DNA of 64,000 nucleotides from UBA9926 sp018645765 (GTDB lineage Bacteria > Pseudomonadota > Gammaproteobacteria > Pseudomonadales > Azotimanducaceae): positions 124,001-188,000 of the forward strand of contig CASIBO010000001.1 of NCBI GenBank assembly GCA_949372755.1. Direction: 5' to 3'. Both the position numbers and the translations under genes were made by a program. Each line of letters begins with the position of its first letter. The first letter of the stretch is position 1. Positions 26,557-34,819 of the stretch are shown here, piece after piece. Below the pieces are notes generated by a model, which searched no databases, was not told the origin of the DNA, and was given only the letters and a program-made list of their open reading frames with translations.

Positions 26557-27776
26557 CAGAGTGACCTATAGTCCAAGCCCATCGCGGCCCGAACTTCTTC
26601 GAGCGTCTCCCGGGCTTGGGTCCGCGCCTTCTCACACCCTTCGGCAATAATGCTTCGAACCAAATCAGGGCTTTCCTCAAACTGCAGCGCGCGTTCCCGC
26701 ATGGGTTGTTGCTCTTGCAAAATCGCTTCAATTAAAGGCCCCTTGCAATCTAAGCAGCCAATACCGGCGGACATACAACCTTCAGTGATCCAGGCCTGGG
26801 TTGCCGGGTTCGAGTAGATTTTATGCAAATCAAATACCGGGCACTTCTTAGGATCACCGGGATCGGTCCGCTTAACCCGCGCAGGGTCGGTGGTCATAGT
26901 TCTGACCTTCTTGGTAACGGAGTCGGGGTCTTCCCGCAAAGAGATCGTGTTGTTATAGCTTTTAGACATCTTCTGCCCATCGAGGCCCGGCATCACTGGA
27001 TTTTCTGTCAGCAGCGCTTTCGGCTCTGGCAAGATAATCTTTCCCGACCCCTCGGCGTACCCAAGCAATCGGTCGCGGTCACCCAAGGATAAATTGCCCT
27101 GACTGGCAACCAATGATTGTGCGCGGCCGAGCGATTCCTCACTGCCTTGCTCGACATAGCTGCGGCGAAGCTCACGATAAAGCTTGCCATTCTTTCGGCC
27201 CAACTTTTTGACCGCTTCTTCAGCAGCCTTTTCAAACCCCTCATCTCGGCCAAACAGATGATTAAATCGGCGGGCCAGTTCTCGGGTCATTTCAACATGC
27301 GGCACCTGATCCGCTCCGACCGGCACTTGCCCAGCGCGGTAGATCAAAATGTCCGCGCTTTGCAACACCGGATAGCCTAAAAAGCCGTAGGTTGACAGGT
27401 CGCGATCCCGCTGCTTGCTCACCTGATCTTTAAAGGTTGGGACCCGCTCAACCCAACTGAGCGGCGTGATCATCGACAACAGCAAATGCAACTCAGCATG
27501 CTCAGGGACTCTGGATTGAATAAACAACGTTGTTGAGCTGGGATTAACGCCCGCCGCGAGCCAATCAATCACCATTTGCCAAGTGTTCTCTTCGATCAGA
27601 CGCGTTTCTTCATAGTGGCTGGTCAGGGCATGCCAATCCGCCACGAAAAAAAAACTTTCGTACTCGAGCTGTAGTTTTACCCAGTTTTTCAAGACGCCAT
27701 GGTAGTGGCCAAGATGCAAGCGACCCGTTGGCCGCATACCAGACAAAACTCTGGATTGAGATTCGTTAAGACTCAA
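26556..27776 (-). CDS. trpS: Tryptophanyl-tRNA synthetase
   Basis: A class I synthetase charging tRNA-Trp. The 406-aa product has LSGMRPTGRLHLGHYHG (HIGH-type motif HLGH) and the KMSKS motif in DGQKMSKSYNNT. It is about 70 residues longer than E. coli TrpS owing to an insertion between roughly residues 195 and 255 (KKLGRKNGKLYRELRRSYVEQ onward), as in the longer Pseudomonas enzymes. The insertion looks natural rather than a frameshift artefact. It begins the trpS-scpAB-rluB unit. Confidence 0.96.
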   Translation of the reverse strand: MSLNESQSRVLSGMRPTGRLHLGHYHGVLKNWVKLQLEYESFFFVADWHALTSHYEETRLIEENTWQMVIDWLAAGVNPSSTTLFIQSRVPEHAELHLLLSMITPLSWVERVPTFKDQVSKQRDRDLSTYGFLGYPVLQSADILIYRAGQVPVGADQVPHVEMTRELARRFNHLFGRDEGFEKAAEEAVKKLGRKNGKLYRELRRSYVEQGSEESLGRAQSLVASQGNLSLGDRDRLLGYAEGSGKIILPEPKALLTENPVMPGLDGQKMSKSYNNTISLREDPDSVTKKVRTMTTDPARVKRTDPGDPKKCPVFDLHKIYSNPATQAWITEGCMSAGIGCLDCKGPLIEAILQEQQPMRERALQFEESPDLVRSIIAEGCEKARTQARETLEEVRAAMGLDYRSL

Positions 27777-27904
27777 GCAGTTACCTATTTAACCCGTTGA
27801 TCGTAATTGGTGATGTCAGGACAGACAGGCCAACATCAAATGATGTCTTCCCCCTTTCTCGACGCTCGACAGATTATAACCGGCAAGCTATGCAAAGTCT
27901 CAGC

Positions 27905-28528
27905 TTAGACGCCAAATAGTGTTGGGTCGCCGCAACCCCGACGCAATATCTCAGGCGTTGGCCCCGTAAAGTCCACGACCGTTGTAGGATCTAAACCGCC
28001 ATACCCGCCATCAACAATGATCTCAACCTCTTGCTCCAAGACCGTCTTGATATCAAACGGATCATTGAGCGGGTATTCATCGCCGGGCATGGCCAACGTG
28101 GTACTCACTAGGGGAGACCCGAAAGCGTCTAATATAGCGCGTATAATTTGATGATCCGGCACACGGAGCCCAATGGTTTTGCGCTTCGGCTGCACCAATC
28201 GTTTTGGAACCAGCTTACTGGCCTCCAAGACAAACGTATAAGGACCCGGAGTCGCTTGCTTTAAAGCTCGGTAGACGGGGTTGGGGACACGCGCGTACAA
28301 GCCTAAATCTGATAAATCTCGGCAGAGCAACGTAAACTCGTGATCTTCCTTTAACTGACGTATGCGCCGAATCCGATCCATGCCGCGCTTGTTGTCGAGA
28401 CTACACCCAATGGCATAGCACGCATCGGTCGGATAAATCACCACACCGCCCTGTTTCAGGCAGTCTGCAACCTGCACAACCAATCGATTCTGCGGATTTT
28501 CTGAATGAATATTGAAGAACTGGCTCAT
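27905..28528 (-). CDS. YciO/TsaC-family (Sua5-like) protein
   Basis: YrdC-fold protein related to threonylcarbamoyl-AMP synthase. The ATG at 28528 gives MSQFFNIHSENPQNRLVVQV and 207 aa, like E. coli YciO; the open frame reaches 28606 without family support. Motifs: GGVVIYPTDACYAIGCSLDN, RRIRQLKEDHEFTLLCRDLSD, PGPYTFVLEAS, TIGLRVPDH and GSPLVSTTLAM. YciO proteins are close to TsaC but did not all retain tRNA t6A function, so I leave the activity open. It diverges from yciB across 127 bases. Confidence 0.88.
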   Translation of the reverse strand: MSQFFNIHSENPQNRLVVQVADCLKQGGVVIYPTDACYAIGCSLDNKRGMDRIRRIRQLKEDHEFTLLCRDLSDLGLYARVPNPVYRALKQATPGPYTFVLEASKLVPKRLVQPKRKTIGLRVPDHQIIRAILDAFGSPLVSTTLAMPGDEYPLNDPFDIKTVLEQEVEIIVDGGYGGLDPTTVVDFTGPTPEILRRGCGDPTLFGV

Positions 28529-28655
28529 GACTTCAATCTGACATAAAGCGCTTGCGACCACAACTCTTAACCTCTTTAAACGACTGAGAAACACAATTTT
28601 CGGCAACCCTTCAGAAATGCGGTATCATCCAGCAAAATCAACCTTCAGCGATCTC

Positions 28656-29213
28656 ATGACAAAAATCTTAGAATTTGCAACGCCCATCGTATTTTTCGTC
28701 TGCTGGGTAATGACCGATGATATTTTCTTCAGCACCAAGGCGCTGATTGCCATGGTGTGTCTCCAAGCCGGCTTTGAGTACTATCTAACCAAGACCTTAA
28801 AAACGATGACCAAGGTCCTGCTCGCAAGCGTTGTGATTATGGGTGGCCTCACAATCGCCTTTCGAGATGAGACGTTTATTCTGTGGAAACCGACCATCCT
28901 TAATTGGGTGCTGGCTGCCATCCTGGCCGGCAGTCAACTGGTGTTTGGCAAACCCCTTTTACGCGGCTTTCTGGGTCAACAGCTACAGCTCCCCAAAGCG
29001 GCTTGGTTTCGGTTAGGTTATGGATGGGCCCTTGGATTTTTCATTGCGGGCAGCTTAAACCTTGTGATCGCCTATCAATTTAGCCTAGATTTCTGGATGA
29101 AATATAAGCTTATTGGTGGACCGGTTTTAATCTTTGCTTACATCATTATGACGGTCGTCTACCTGAACCAAATCGGGGCGCTCACCGATCCTAAAAAAGA
29201 CACCGCGGAGTAA
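28656..29213 (+). CDS. yciB: YciB (IspZ) inner-membrane septation protein
   Basis: The ATG at 28656 gives MTKILEFATPIVFFVCWVMT and 185 aa, the family length; an in-frame ATG at 28617 adds 13 atypical residues. Five hydrophobic segments are evident, with KPTILNWVLAAILAGSQLVFGKPLLRG in the middle and FWMKYKLIGGPVLIFAYIIMTVVYLNQ at the end. E. coli YciB affects envelope integrity and septation. It is followed by yciI five bases later, as in many gammaproteobacteria. Confidence 0.93.
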   Translation: MTKILEFATPIVFFVCWVMTDDIFFSTKALIAMVCLQAGFEYYLTKTLKTMTKVLLASVVIMGGLTIAFRDETFILWKPTILNWVLAAILAGSQLVFGKPLLRGFLGQQLQLPKAAWFRLGYGWALGFFIAGSLNLVIAYQFSLDFWMKYKLIGGPVLIFAYIIMTVVYLNQIGALTDPKKDTAE

Positions 29214-29218
29214 AGCTC

Positions 29219-29518
29219 ATGCTCTACATTATTATCGGTAAAGATCGACCGAATAGCCTAGCAGACCGTTTATCAGTAAGGCCCGCCCATCTCGATCGCG
29301 TTCAGGCTCTGCTGGACGAGGGTCGACTCGTCATCGGCGGCCCCATGCCGGCGATCGACAGCGAAAACCCAGGCGAAGCAGGGTTCCTCGGCTCCGTCAT
29401 TATCGCGGAATTCGCCTCGTTAGAGGACGCTACAGTCTGGGCTGAGGCGGATCCTTACACGGTGACGGGTGTCTTCGAAACCCTTGAGGTGCATCCCTAC
29501 AAGCAGGTTTTGCCATGA
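29219..29518 (+). CDS. yciI: YciI family protein
   Basis: A 99-aa single-domain dimeric alpha/beta-barrel protein of the YciI family. It has RPAHLDRVQALLDEGRLVIGGPMPAID with the family histidine, and EFASLEDATVWAEADPYTVTGVF with the conserved Asp near the C-terminus. The biochemical role is not known with confidence for this family. It overlaps the next gene by 4 bases (ATGA). Confidence 0.92.
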   Translation: MLYIIIGKDRPNSLADRLSVRPAHLDRVQALLDEGRLVIGGPMPAIDSENPGEAGFLGSVIIAEFASLEDATVWAEADPYTVTGVFETLEVHPYKQVLP

Positions 29519-30195
29519 AACACTTCGTTGGCCTGATCTGTCTAATCATTAGCACCACAAGCCTTGCAGAAACCCTCTACATTCGAGATACCCTGTACCT
29601 GCCCCTCCGCGCTGAACCCCAAGACGCGTCAGAACTCATCCGAAAAGGCCTAAAAAGCGGCACCCCGCTTGAGAGCCTTGGCGAATTGACCCGCAATGGC
29701 TACCGCTGGGTTCGTTTTGAAGAAGACAATGGCAACGTGGTGGAAGGTTACATTCAGGATCAATATCTTGTGAACCAACCCATCGCCCGCACCCAACTGG
29801 AAACACTCAGCGCAAGGCTGGAGGCCGCGACCCAAGAGGCAGATATGGCCAGCGCCGCCCTCAGCGAGGCCAATACACGCCGGGACAATGCCTTAGCGGA
29901 GGCCACAGCAAGCCAGGAGCAACTGCGCGTCGCCAATGACGACATCACCCGCATCACCGCCTTATCGACTGATGCAATTAACCTCGCCGCAGCCCTCGAA
30001 ACAGAACAGCAGCGCACGCGCGAGCAGGCCGCTGAAATTGAGGCTTTGAAAGCTCTGCGGGCAACTCTCAGCCAAGACGTTGAACAGCGCTGGTTCCTTA
30101 TTGGCGGCGCCGTTGTCTTTAGCGGTGCACTCATTGGATTCTGGACAAGCCGGCGCATCTATCATCGCGGCTTTTCTGGGGGCTGGGGCCGATGA
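29515..30195 (+). CDS. Membrane-anchored SH3-domain protein (YgiM/TIGR04211 type)
   Basis: The 226-aa product has a signal peptide (MKHFVGLICLIISTTSLAE), a bacterial SH3 domain (LYIRDTLYLPLRAEP...WVRFEEDNGNVVEGYIQDQYL, residues 20-85), a long coiled coil (about 90-185, many Ala/Glu/Gln heptads) and a C-terminal membrane helix (FLIGGAVVFSGALIGFWTS) with a basic end. This layout matches the YgiM/SH3 signal-transduction family of gammaproteobacteria; its function is unclear and probably concerns the envelope. It overlaps yciI and pdxJ by 4 bases each. Confidence 0.85.
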   Translation: MKHFVGLICLIISTTSLAETLYIRDTLYLPLRAEPQDASELIRKGLKSGTPLESLGELTRNGYRWVRFEEDNGNVVEGYIQDQYLVNQPIARTQLETLSARLEAATQEADMASAALSEANTRRDNALAEATASQEQLRVANDDITRITALSTDAINLAAALETEQQRTREQAAEIEALKALRATLSQDVEQRWFLIGGAVVFSGALIGFWTSRRIYHRGFSGGWGR

Positions 30196-30959
30196 CCCTG
30201 CTGAGCGTTAACCTGAATAAAGTCGCGTTGTTGCGGAATTCCCGCGATACCGCAATTCCCAGCGTCATCGAGGCTGCCAAAACCTGTATTAATTGTGGCG
30301 CACGCGGCATCACCGTTCATCCAAGGCCCGATCAAAGGCACATTCGAGTCTCGGATGTTTATGCTCTGAAAACCTTTTTAGCAGACTATCCAGACGTTGA
30401 GTTCAACATTGAGGGCAATCCCTTAGAAGGGCCACAGCCCAATGGTTATCCCGGATTTATGCAACTCATCGAGGACATTAAACCGGATCAGTGCACCTTG
30501 GTGCCGGACGACCCGACGCAACTCACCAGTGATCATGGCTGGAACATTATTCAAAATCACAATATTTTGGCGCCCATTCTTAAAAAACTGCATGCTTGGA
30601 CCATCCGGTCCAGCGTTTTTCTGGATGCCGATCCGTCTCAAATACCCCTCGCCCAGAAACTGGGCATTCAGCGCGTTGAGCTGTATACCGGCCCTTACGC
30701 CGAACACTTCAACCCAGAGCAACCACGCGATGGCCTTGCTGATTACCAAGAGACCGCTCGCGCAGCAGACCAAGCAGGCATTGGCGTCAATGCCGGGCAC
30801 GACTTGAATCTCGTTAATTTACCCTCGTTTGTTGCCGGGATTCCTGCGCTGAAAGAGGTTTCTATCGGTCACGCATTGATTACTGATGCTCTCTGGCTTG
30901 GATTGCCTAAAACCATCGAACGATACCTTAAAGCAGTTAATCGAGCAGACGGCCTTTAA
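30192..30959 (+). CDS. pdxJ: Pyridoxine 5'-phosphate synthase, Bacteroidetes-like form
   Basis: PdxJ condenses 1-deoxyxylulose 5-phosphate with 3-amino-2-oxopropyl phosphate to make pyridoxine phosphate. The 255-aa TIM-barrel protein has LSVNLNKVALLRNSRDTAIP, GARGITVHPRPDQRHI, FNIEGNP, CTLVPDDP and the phosphate-binding VNAGHDLNLVNLP...EVSIGHALITDAL. It reads NLNK and HPRPDxRHI where the E. coli form reads NIDH and HLREDRRHI; the version here resembles the Bacteroidetes type from memory. It also lies outside the usual era-recO-pdxJ neighbourhood. It is coupled to the SH3 gene. Confidence 0.93.
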   Translation: MTLLSVNLNKVALLRNSRDTAIPSVIEAAKTCINCGARGITVHPRPDQRHIRVSDVYALKTFLADYPDVEFNIEGNPLEGPQPNGYPGFMQLIEDIKPDQCTLVPDDPTQLTSDHGWNIIQNHNILAPILKKLHAWTIRSSVFLDADPSQIPLAQKLGIQRVELYTGPYAEHFNPEQPRDGLADYQETARAADQAGIGVNAGHDLNLVNLPSFVAGIPALKEVSIGHALITDALWLGLPKTIERYLKAVNRADGL

Positions 30960-31015
30960 CGTACCGCTCGGAACCAGTATGATCTACGCCCTCAATTCAT
31001 GTCTTAAAGGTCACC

Positions 31016-31459
31016 ATGTTTACCAAATTACTGATCTCACTGGTTATGGCCGCGCTCACTTCTTTGGCGCTCGGCTATCTTGCTCACCAATCTTTTAGCC
31101 TACCCACGGACCCTGCAGCCTGGGGGCGGTTTGCCATCTTGTTTTTAGGCATTCTGACAGCGGTTTTGTTGGTTGCTCAAACCCAGTCTAGCGCCAGTCA
31201 GGGTTCCGACGACGATGATGATGATGATGATTATGACGACTTCTCTGAAGAAGACTTCGAGGAAGGCGCTGTTAAGTGGTTTAACACCAAAAAAGGCTAC
31301 GGTTTTATCACGCGGGATCAGGGGGACGACATCTTCGTTCATTTCCGCAATATTAAAGGCCAAGGTCGACGCAGTCTTACTGACGGCGAGCGCGTCACGT
31401 TTGTTGTGACCGAGGGCGACAAGGGCTTACAAGCTGATCACGTCAGCCCCATTGCTTAA
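31016..31459 (+). CDS. Membrane-anchored cold-shock-domain protein
   Basis: The 147-aa product has two hydrophobic helices (residues 4-23 and 38-55), then a short, extremely acidic linker (eight consecutive Asp at about 65-72, then Glu/Asp to 83). It ends in a complete cold-shock domain with RNP1 KGYGFI (93-98) and RNP2 DIFVHF (105-110). Free CspA-type proteins are about 70 aa; here the nucleic-acid-binding domain is tethered to the inner membrane and would face the cytoplasm. Its function is unknown. It follows pdxJ by 56 bases. Confidence 0.88.
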   Translation: MFTKLLISLVMAALTSLALGYLAHQSFSLPTDPAAWGRFAILFLGILTAVLLVAQTQSSASQGSDDDDDDDDYDDFSEEDFEEGAVKWFNTKKGYGFITRDQGDDIFVHFRNIKGQGRRSLTDGERVTFVVTEGDKGLQADHVSPIA

Positions 31460-31469
31460 AATTTAAACC

Positions 31470-31895
31470 ATGCCCGATGTATTCCTGCTTGGCTTACCTG
31501 AGGACATTGAGGCGTTAGCGCCAGATGACCCGCCCGATGAGGTGGCCCTGTGCTTAAGCGCTGGCCCACTGCACCGAGAAGCTCGACTACCGCTGTACGC
31601 CTTGATCCATGGCTTGCTCCTTGACGAGGCTGCGAGCTTTGAGTTCTTGGTGCGTGCCCTGGCAGAGGAAGGGCCTTTTCTGTTGGGTGTGGACCCTCGC
31701 TTCTCAGAAAAACTCGCAACCCTTGAAGATGACGCCATTGAGACGCTAATGGCACAATGGCGAACCTGCGCGGCCATAGAGGAACTCGAACTAGACTCTG
31801 AGGACCTACTGAAATTTCTCTTTGAACTGGTCAATCTCTGCAAAATTCGAGATCAAGATAGCGCTTTAGAACTTTTCATCTACCACGAAGGTTAA
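31470..31895 (+). CDS. Unrecognised small acidic protein
   Basis: I do not recognise this 141-aa protein. It starts MPDVFLLGLPEDIEALAPDDPPDE, is strongly acidic, rich in Leu/Glu/Asp, has no signal peptide or membrane helix, and looks mostly helical (e.g. FEFLVRALAEEGPFLLG and ETLMAQWRTCAAIEELEL). It lies 10 bases after the cold-shock gene and 2 before yciH, in one run of plus-strand genes. No strong ribosome-binding site precedes the ATG, and that sequence is T/A-rich. Confidence 0.7.
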   Translation: MPDVFLLGLPEDIEALAPDDPPDEVALCLSAGPLHREARLPLYALIHGLLLDEAASFEFLVRALAEEGPFLLGVDPRFSEKLATLEDDAIETLMAQWRTCAAIEELELDSEDLLKFLFELVNLCKIRDQDSALELFIYHEG

Positions 31896-31897
31896 GC

Positions 31898-32236
31898 GTG
31901 GCCGTCTACTCCACCGACCAAGGTCGCCTGTGTCCTGACTGCCAACGGCCCAAAGCAGACTGCGTCTGTCGAAACCAAGCCAATCGCCTGGTTACTGATG
32001 GCGCGGTTCGGGTGCACCGAGAAATCAAGGGCCGTAGCGGGAAACCCGTCTCAATTATCCGCGGTTTGACTTTGAGTCCGCCTGAGCTGAAACAACTTTG
32101 CCAGCGTTTAAAAAAATCCTGCGGGGTTGGCGGCAGTCTCAACGGCTCAGAGATTCTAATCCAAGGCGATCAGCGCGAAAAAATCTTAACGATCCTCGCC
32201 GACGAGGGCATTCAGGCCCTAAAGGGCGGCGGCTAA
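31898..32236 (+). CDS. yciH: SUI1/YciH-family translation factor
   Basis: The 112-aa product belongs to the eIF1-like SUI1 family: VRVHREIKGRSGKPVSIIRGL, LKQLCQRLKKSCGVGGSLN and EILIQGDQREKILTILADEG are the family segments. YciH may influence initiation fidelity, probably a stress function in E. coli. An N-terminal CPDC...CVC cysteine group could bind metal. The start is a GTG two bases after the preceding stop; the stop overlaps the next ATG (TAATG). Confidence 0.9.
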   Translation: MAVYSTDQGRLCPDCQRPKADCVCRNQANRLVTDGAVRVHREIKGRSGKPVSIIRGLTLSPPELKQLCQRLKKSCGVGGSLNGSEILIQGDQREKILTILADEGIQALKGGG

Positions 32237-33075
32237 TGTCTCACTTAATCAGCTGCCAAGACCTTAAACACAGCCTCGATACGGTCAACGACTTGGTCGT
32301 AATCGATTGCCGCTTCGACCTTACCGCGCCAACGCTCGGCTTAACACAGTACCTTGAAGATCATATCCCCGGCGCACATTACCTGCACTTGAATGATGAC
32401 CTCAGCGGCCCGGTTATTCCCAATCAGACCGGGCGACATCCGCTGCCTAGCCGGGATCTGCTCAGCCATAAGCTCGGCCGAATCGGGATTCAAAGTGGCA
32501 CACAAGTGGTCGCATATGATCAAAATCATGGCGCGTTTGCCGCGCGAATCTGGTGGCTGCTGCGATGGCTGGGTCACGAAAGCGTCCAGGTTCTCAATGG
32601 CGGGTATGACGACTGGCGGGCGCAGGATCAACCTACCACCCAAGACTTACCCGCGCCGCAACCAGCACCCTTTGTGCTGCAACCACCACTGACCCAGGTC
32701 GTTCGACAGCCAGACTGGAACGACCCAAATACCCGGTTGATCGACGTTCGCGACCCAGCCCGTTTTCGAGGTGATCATGAACCCATTGATCCGATTGCTG
32801 GCCATATTCCCGGGGCGATGAACCTGCCCTTCTTGGATAATCTAGAAAACGGGCGATTTAAAAATGCCACTGATTTGACCAAACAATTTACCAGTGCGGG
32901 TCTAGGCGACGCACTATCCTTGGTTTGCTATTGTGGGTCGGGCGTCACGGCAACCCAAATGATCCTTGCACTACTTGAAGCGGGCTACCCAGAACCTGCT
33001 TTGTACCCTGGTTCTTGGAGTGAGTGGATCCTAGACCCAGAACATTTAGCAGCGCTGAGTGATGCAACCCGATAA
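32236..33075 (+). CDS. sseA: 3-mercaptopyruvate sulfurtransferase (two rhodanese domains)
   Basis: Transfers sulfur from 3-mercaptopyruvate to thiophiles. The ATG at 32236 overlaps the yciH stop and gives MSHLISCQDLKHSLDTV, 279 aa, normal for the family; an open frame upstream to 32098 lacks support. The N-terminal rhodanese domain is inactive (residues ~1-140). The C-terminal domain has RLIDVRDPARFRG and the active loop CYCGSGVTA, whose CGSGVT sequence is typical of mercaptopyruvate rather than thiosulfate enzymes. It overlaps mnmC by about 14 bases. Confidence 0.92.
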   Translation: MSHLISCQDLKHSLDTVNDLVVIDCRFDLTAPTLGLTQYLEDHIPGAHYLHLNDDLSGPVIPNQTGRHPLPSRDLLSHKLGRIGIQSGTQVVAYDQNHGAFAARIWWLLRWLGHESVQVLNGGYDDWRAQDQPTTQDLPAPQPAPFVLQPPLTQVVRQPDWNDPNTRLIDVRDPARFRGDHEPIDPIAGHIPGAMNLPFLDNLENGRFKNATDLTKQFTSAGLGDALSLVCYCGSGVTATQMILALLEAGYPEPALYPGSWSEWILDPEHLAALSDATR

Positions 33076-34798
33076 CCCTTATTGCACCAAGGTGAGCGAG
33101 ATTACCTGGCAGCAAGACACGCCTTCGTCGGTCGAGTTTGACGACAGTTATTGGTCGCAAGGTGACCCAACCAAGGAAAAACAATGGGTCTTCCCGGGCC
33201 AGCATCAACTGCCGGCCCGCGCTCAGCAAGCCGATCTGATCGTTTTGTTAGAGCTTGGCTTTGGTTTCGGCCATAATTTCTTACAGACCGTCGCGCTGTG
33301 GGAGCAATCAAGCACTACCGCGCAACTGCATTATATCGCCGTTGAGCGTTCACCACCCACCCTGGCTGCTTTAAAACGGGTTCATGCTTTAACCAAAACC
33401 AAAGCAAGCACGCGACTACTCGAGATCTACCCCGTAGGGATTGCGGCTTGGCACGTGGTTTGGTTCACAGATAACATCCGGTTAACCCTCATTTTTGAAG
33501 ACGCTCAAACGGCACTCCCAAGACTCGATGCCAAAGTGGATGTCTTCTACCTTGATGGTTTTAAACCCAGCCAAAACCCTGAACTCTTTAACCAATTTAT
33601 CTTCGAGGGAATGCAACGTTTGGCGCAACCGGGCGCATCCGCCAGCACCTACTCGGTCGCAGGCGTCGTGAAACAAGGCTTACGAGCCGCCGGATTTAGA
33701 ATTGAGAAGCGGCAAGGCTGGGGGCGCAAACGGGAACTCTTGTTTGCCCAGGCCCCAGGCGATTGGCGCGGTCAACGACTGAAACGGCCATCCGTGCAAA
33801 TTATCGGCGCGGGTATTGCGGGGCAAAGCCTTGCTGGGAGTCTTAATCGCTTCGACATTCAACCGATCATTCTGGCCGACCCGAATCACCCGGGCGCCTC
33901 AAGCCAACCGGCTTTAAATATTTACCCACAATTATCGCTTCAGCGCGATCGGCAGTCGGAATTTTCAATTGCCGGCTGTTACTTTGCCTTGCACAACCAA
34001 GAACGCGTTCAGCGCAGGCCGCTACACTGGCACAGCGCAACGCCTGCCAAGATCCAAAGAATGCAGCGTCTCAGCCAACTCTTTCCGGATAACTATCTTG
34101 AGCAAATCGGGAATGAAGCAATTTACCATCAAGCAGGCATTTGGCGGAGCCTCCCTCCGGCGGGCCTCCAAGGCGCAAAGGTCTGCGAATTGAAACCCAG
34201 TCAGGGTCAAATGCGGCTCTATGATGCAGCCGGTCAGGCCCTATCACAGGCGGACGTCACGCTCCTGGCGGCTGGCACGGGCATGCACGCCCTAACGAGT
34301 CTGGCCCTACGAAATGTACGGGGTCAGAGTATTCTCATTCGATCCAAGCACACTTTGCCGGAGTTTTTAACCGGGGACATCAATATCACGTACCTCGGCG
34401 GCCAAGACTTCTTAGTGGGCAGTACTTACGAACTCGACGGCAGTGATCCGCAAACCCGGTTGCTTGATACCGATCGCCTAATCTCGGATCTTGCGCAGAC
34501 CCTTCAGCATCGTGACTTCACCTTGGCCTCCCCGCACGCCGGCATCCGTACAGTGTTTTCAGATCGGGTTATCGGGGCCGGGCTGCTGCCGGCCCACACC
34601 CTTAAAACAGCAAGGATGGATCATTCCATGGGTCAAACGTCAGGGCCAGCCCCGGCGTGTTACGCGCTGATGGGGCTTGGCTCACATGGGGCAACGCATG
34701 CGCCCCTCGCGGCAGAAGCCATTGTGAGCGCCGTCTGCGGTGCGCCCAGCCCGCTGCCCAGGGATCTGGCCCACTCGACGCGACTGGACCGCTTTTAA
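33062..34798 (+). CDS. mnmC: Bifunctional tRNA U34 methyltransferase/FAD oxidoreductase MnmC
   Basis: MnmC finishes the mnm5s2U34 modification: the C-terminal FAD domain removes the carboxymethyl group and the N-terminal domain methylates using SAM. The 578-aa protein has ELGFGFGHNFLQT (SAM domain), FYLDGFKPSQNPELF, then an FAD domain with VQIIGAGIAGQSLAGSLNR and, near the end, ALMGLGSHGATHAPLAAE. The ATG at 33062 is preferred to the GTG at 33059. It ends 21 bases from the convergent serA stop. Confidence 0.95.
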   Translation: MQPDNPYCTKVSEITWQQDTPSSVEFDDSYWSQGDPTKEKQWVFPGQHQLPARAQQADLIVLLELGFGFGHNFLQTVALWEQSSTTAQLHYIAVERSPPTLAALKRVHALTKTKASTRLLEIYPVGIAAWHVVWFTDNIRLTLIFEDAQTALPRLDAKVDVFYLDGFKPSQNPELFNQFIFEGMQRLAQPGASASTYSVAGVVKQGLRAAGFRIEKRQGWGRKRELLFAQAPGDWRGQRLKRPSVQIIGAGIAGQSLAGSLNRFDIQPIILADPNHPGASSQPALNIYPQLSLQRDRQSEFSIAGCYFALHNQERVQRRPLHWHSATPAKIQRMQRLSQLFPDNYLEQIGNEAIYHQAGIWRSLPPAGLQGAKVCELKPSQGQMRLYDAAGQALSQADVTLLAAGTGMHALTSLALRNVRGQSILIRSKHTLPEFLTGDINITYLGGQDFLVGSTYELDGSDPQTRLLDTDRLISDLAQTLQHRDFTLASPHAGIRTVFSDRVIGAGLLPAHTLKTARMDHSMGQTSGPAPACYALMGLGSHGATHAPLAAEAIVSAVCGAPSPLPRDLAHSTRLDRF

Positions 34799-34819
34799 AC
34801 GCAACAGAGGCTTTATAGC

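Noticed and set aside
26988..27200. Frameshift or duplication in trpS
   Set aside because: The ~60-residue insertion matches the longer TrpS class in Pseudomonas and keeps the frame, so it is a normal variant.
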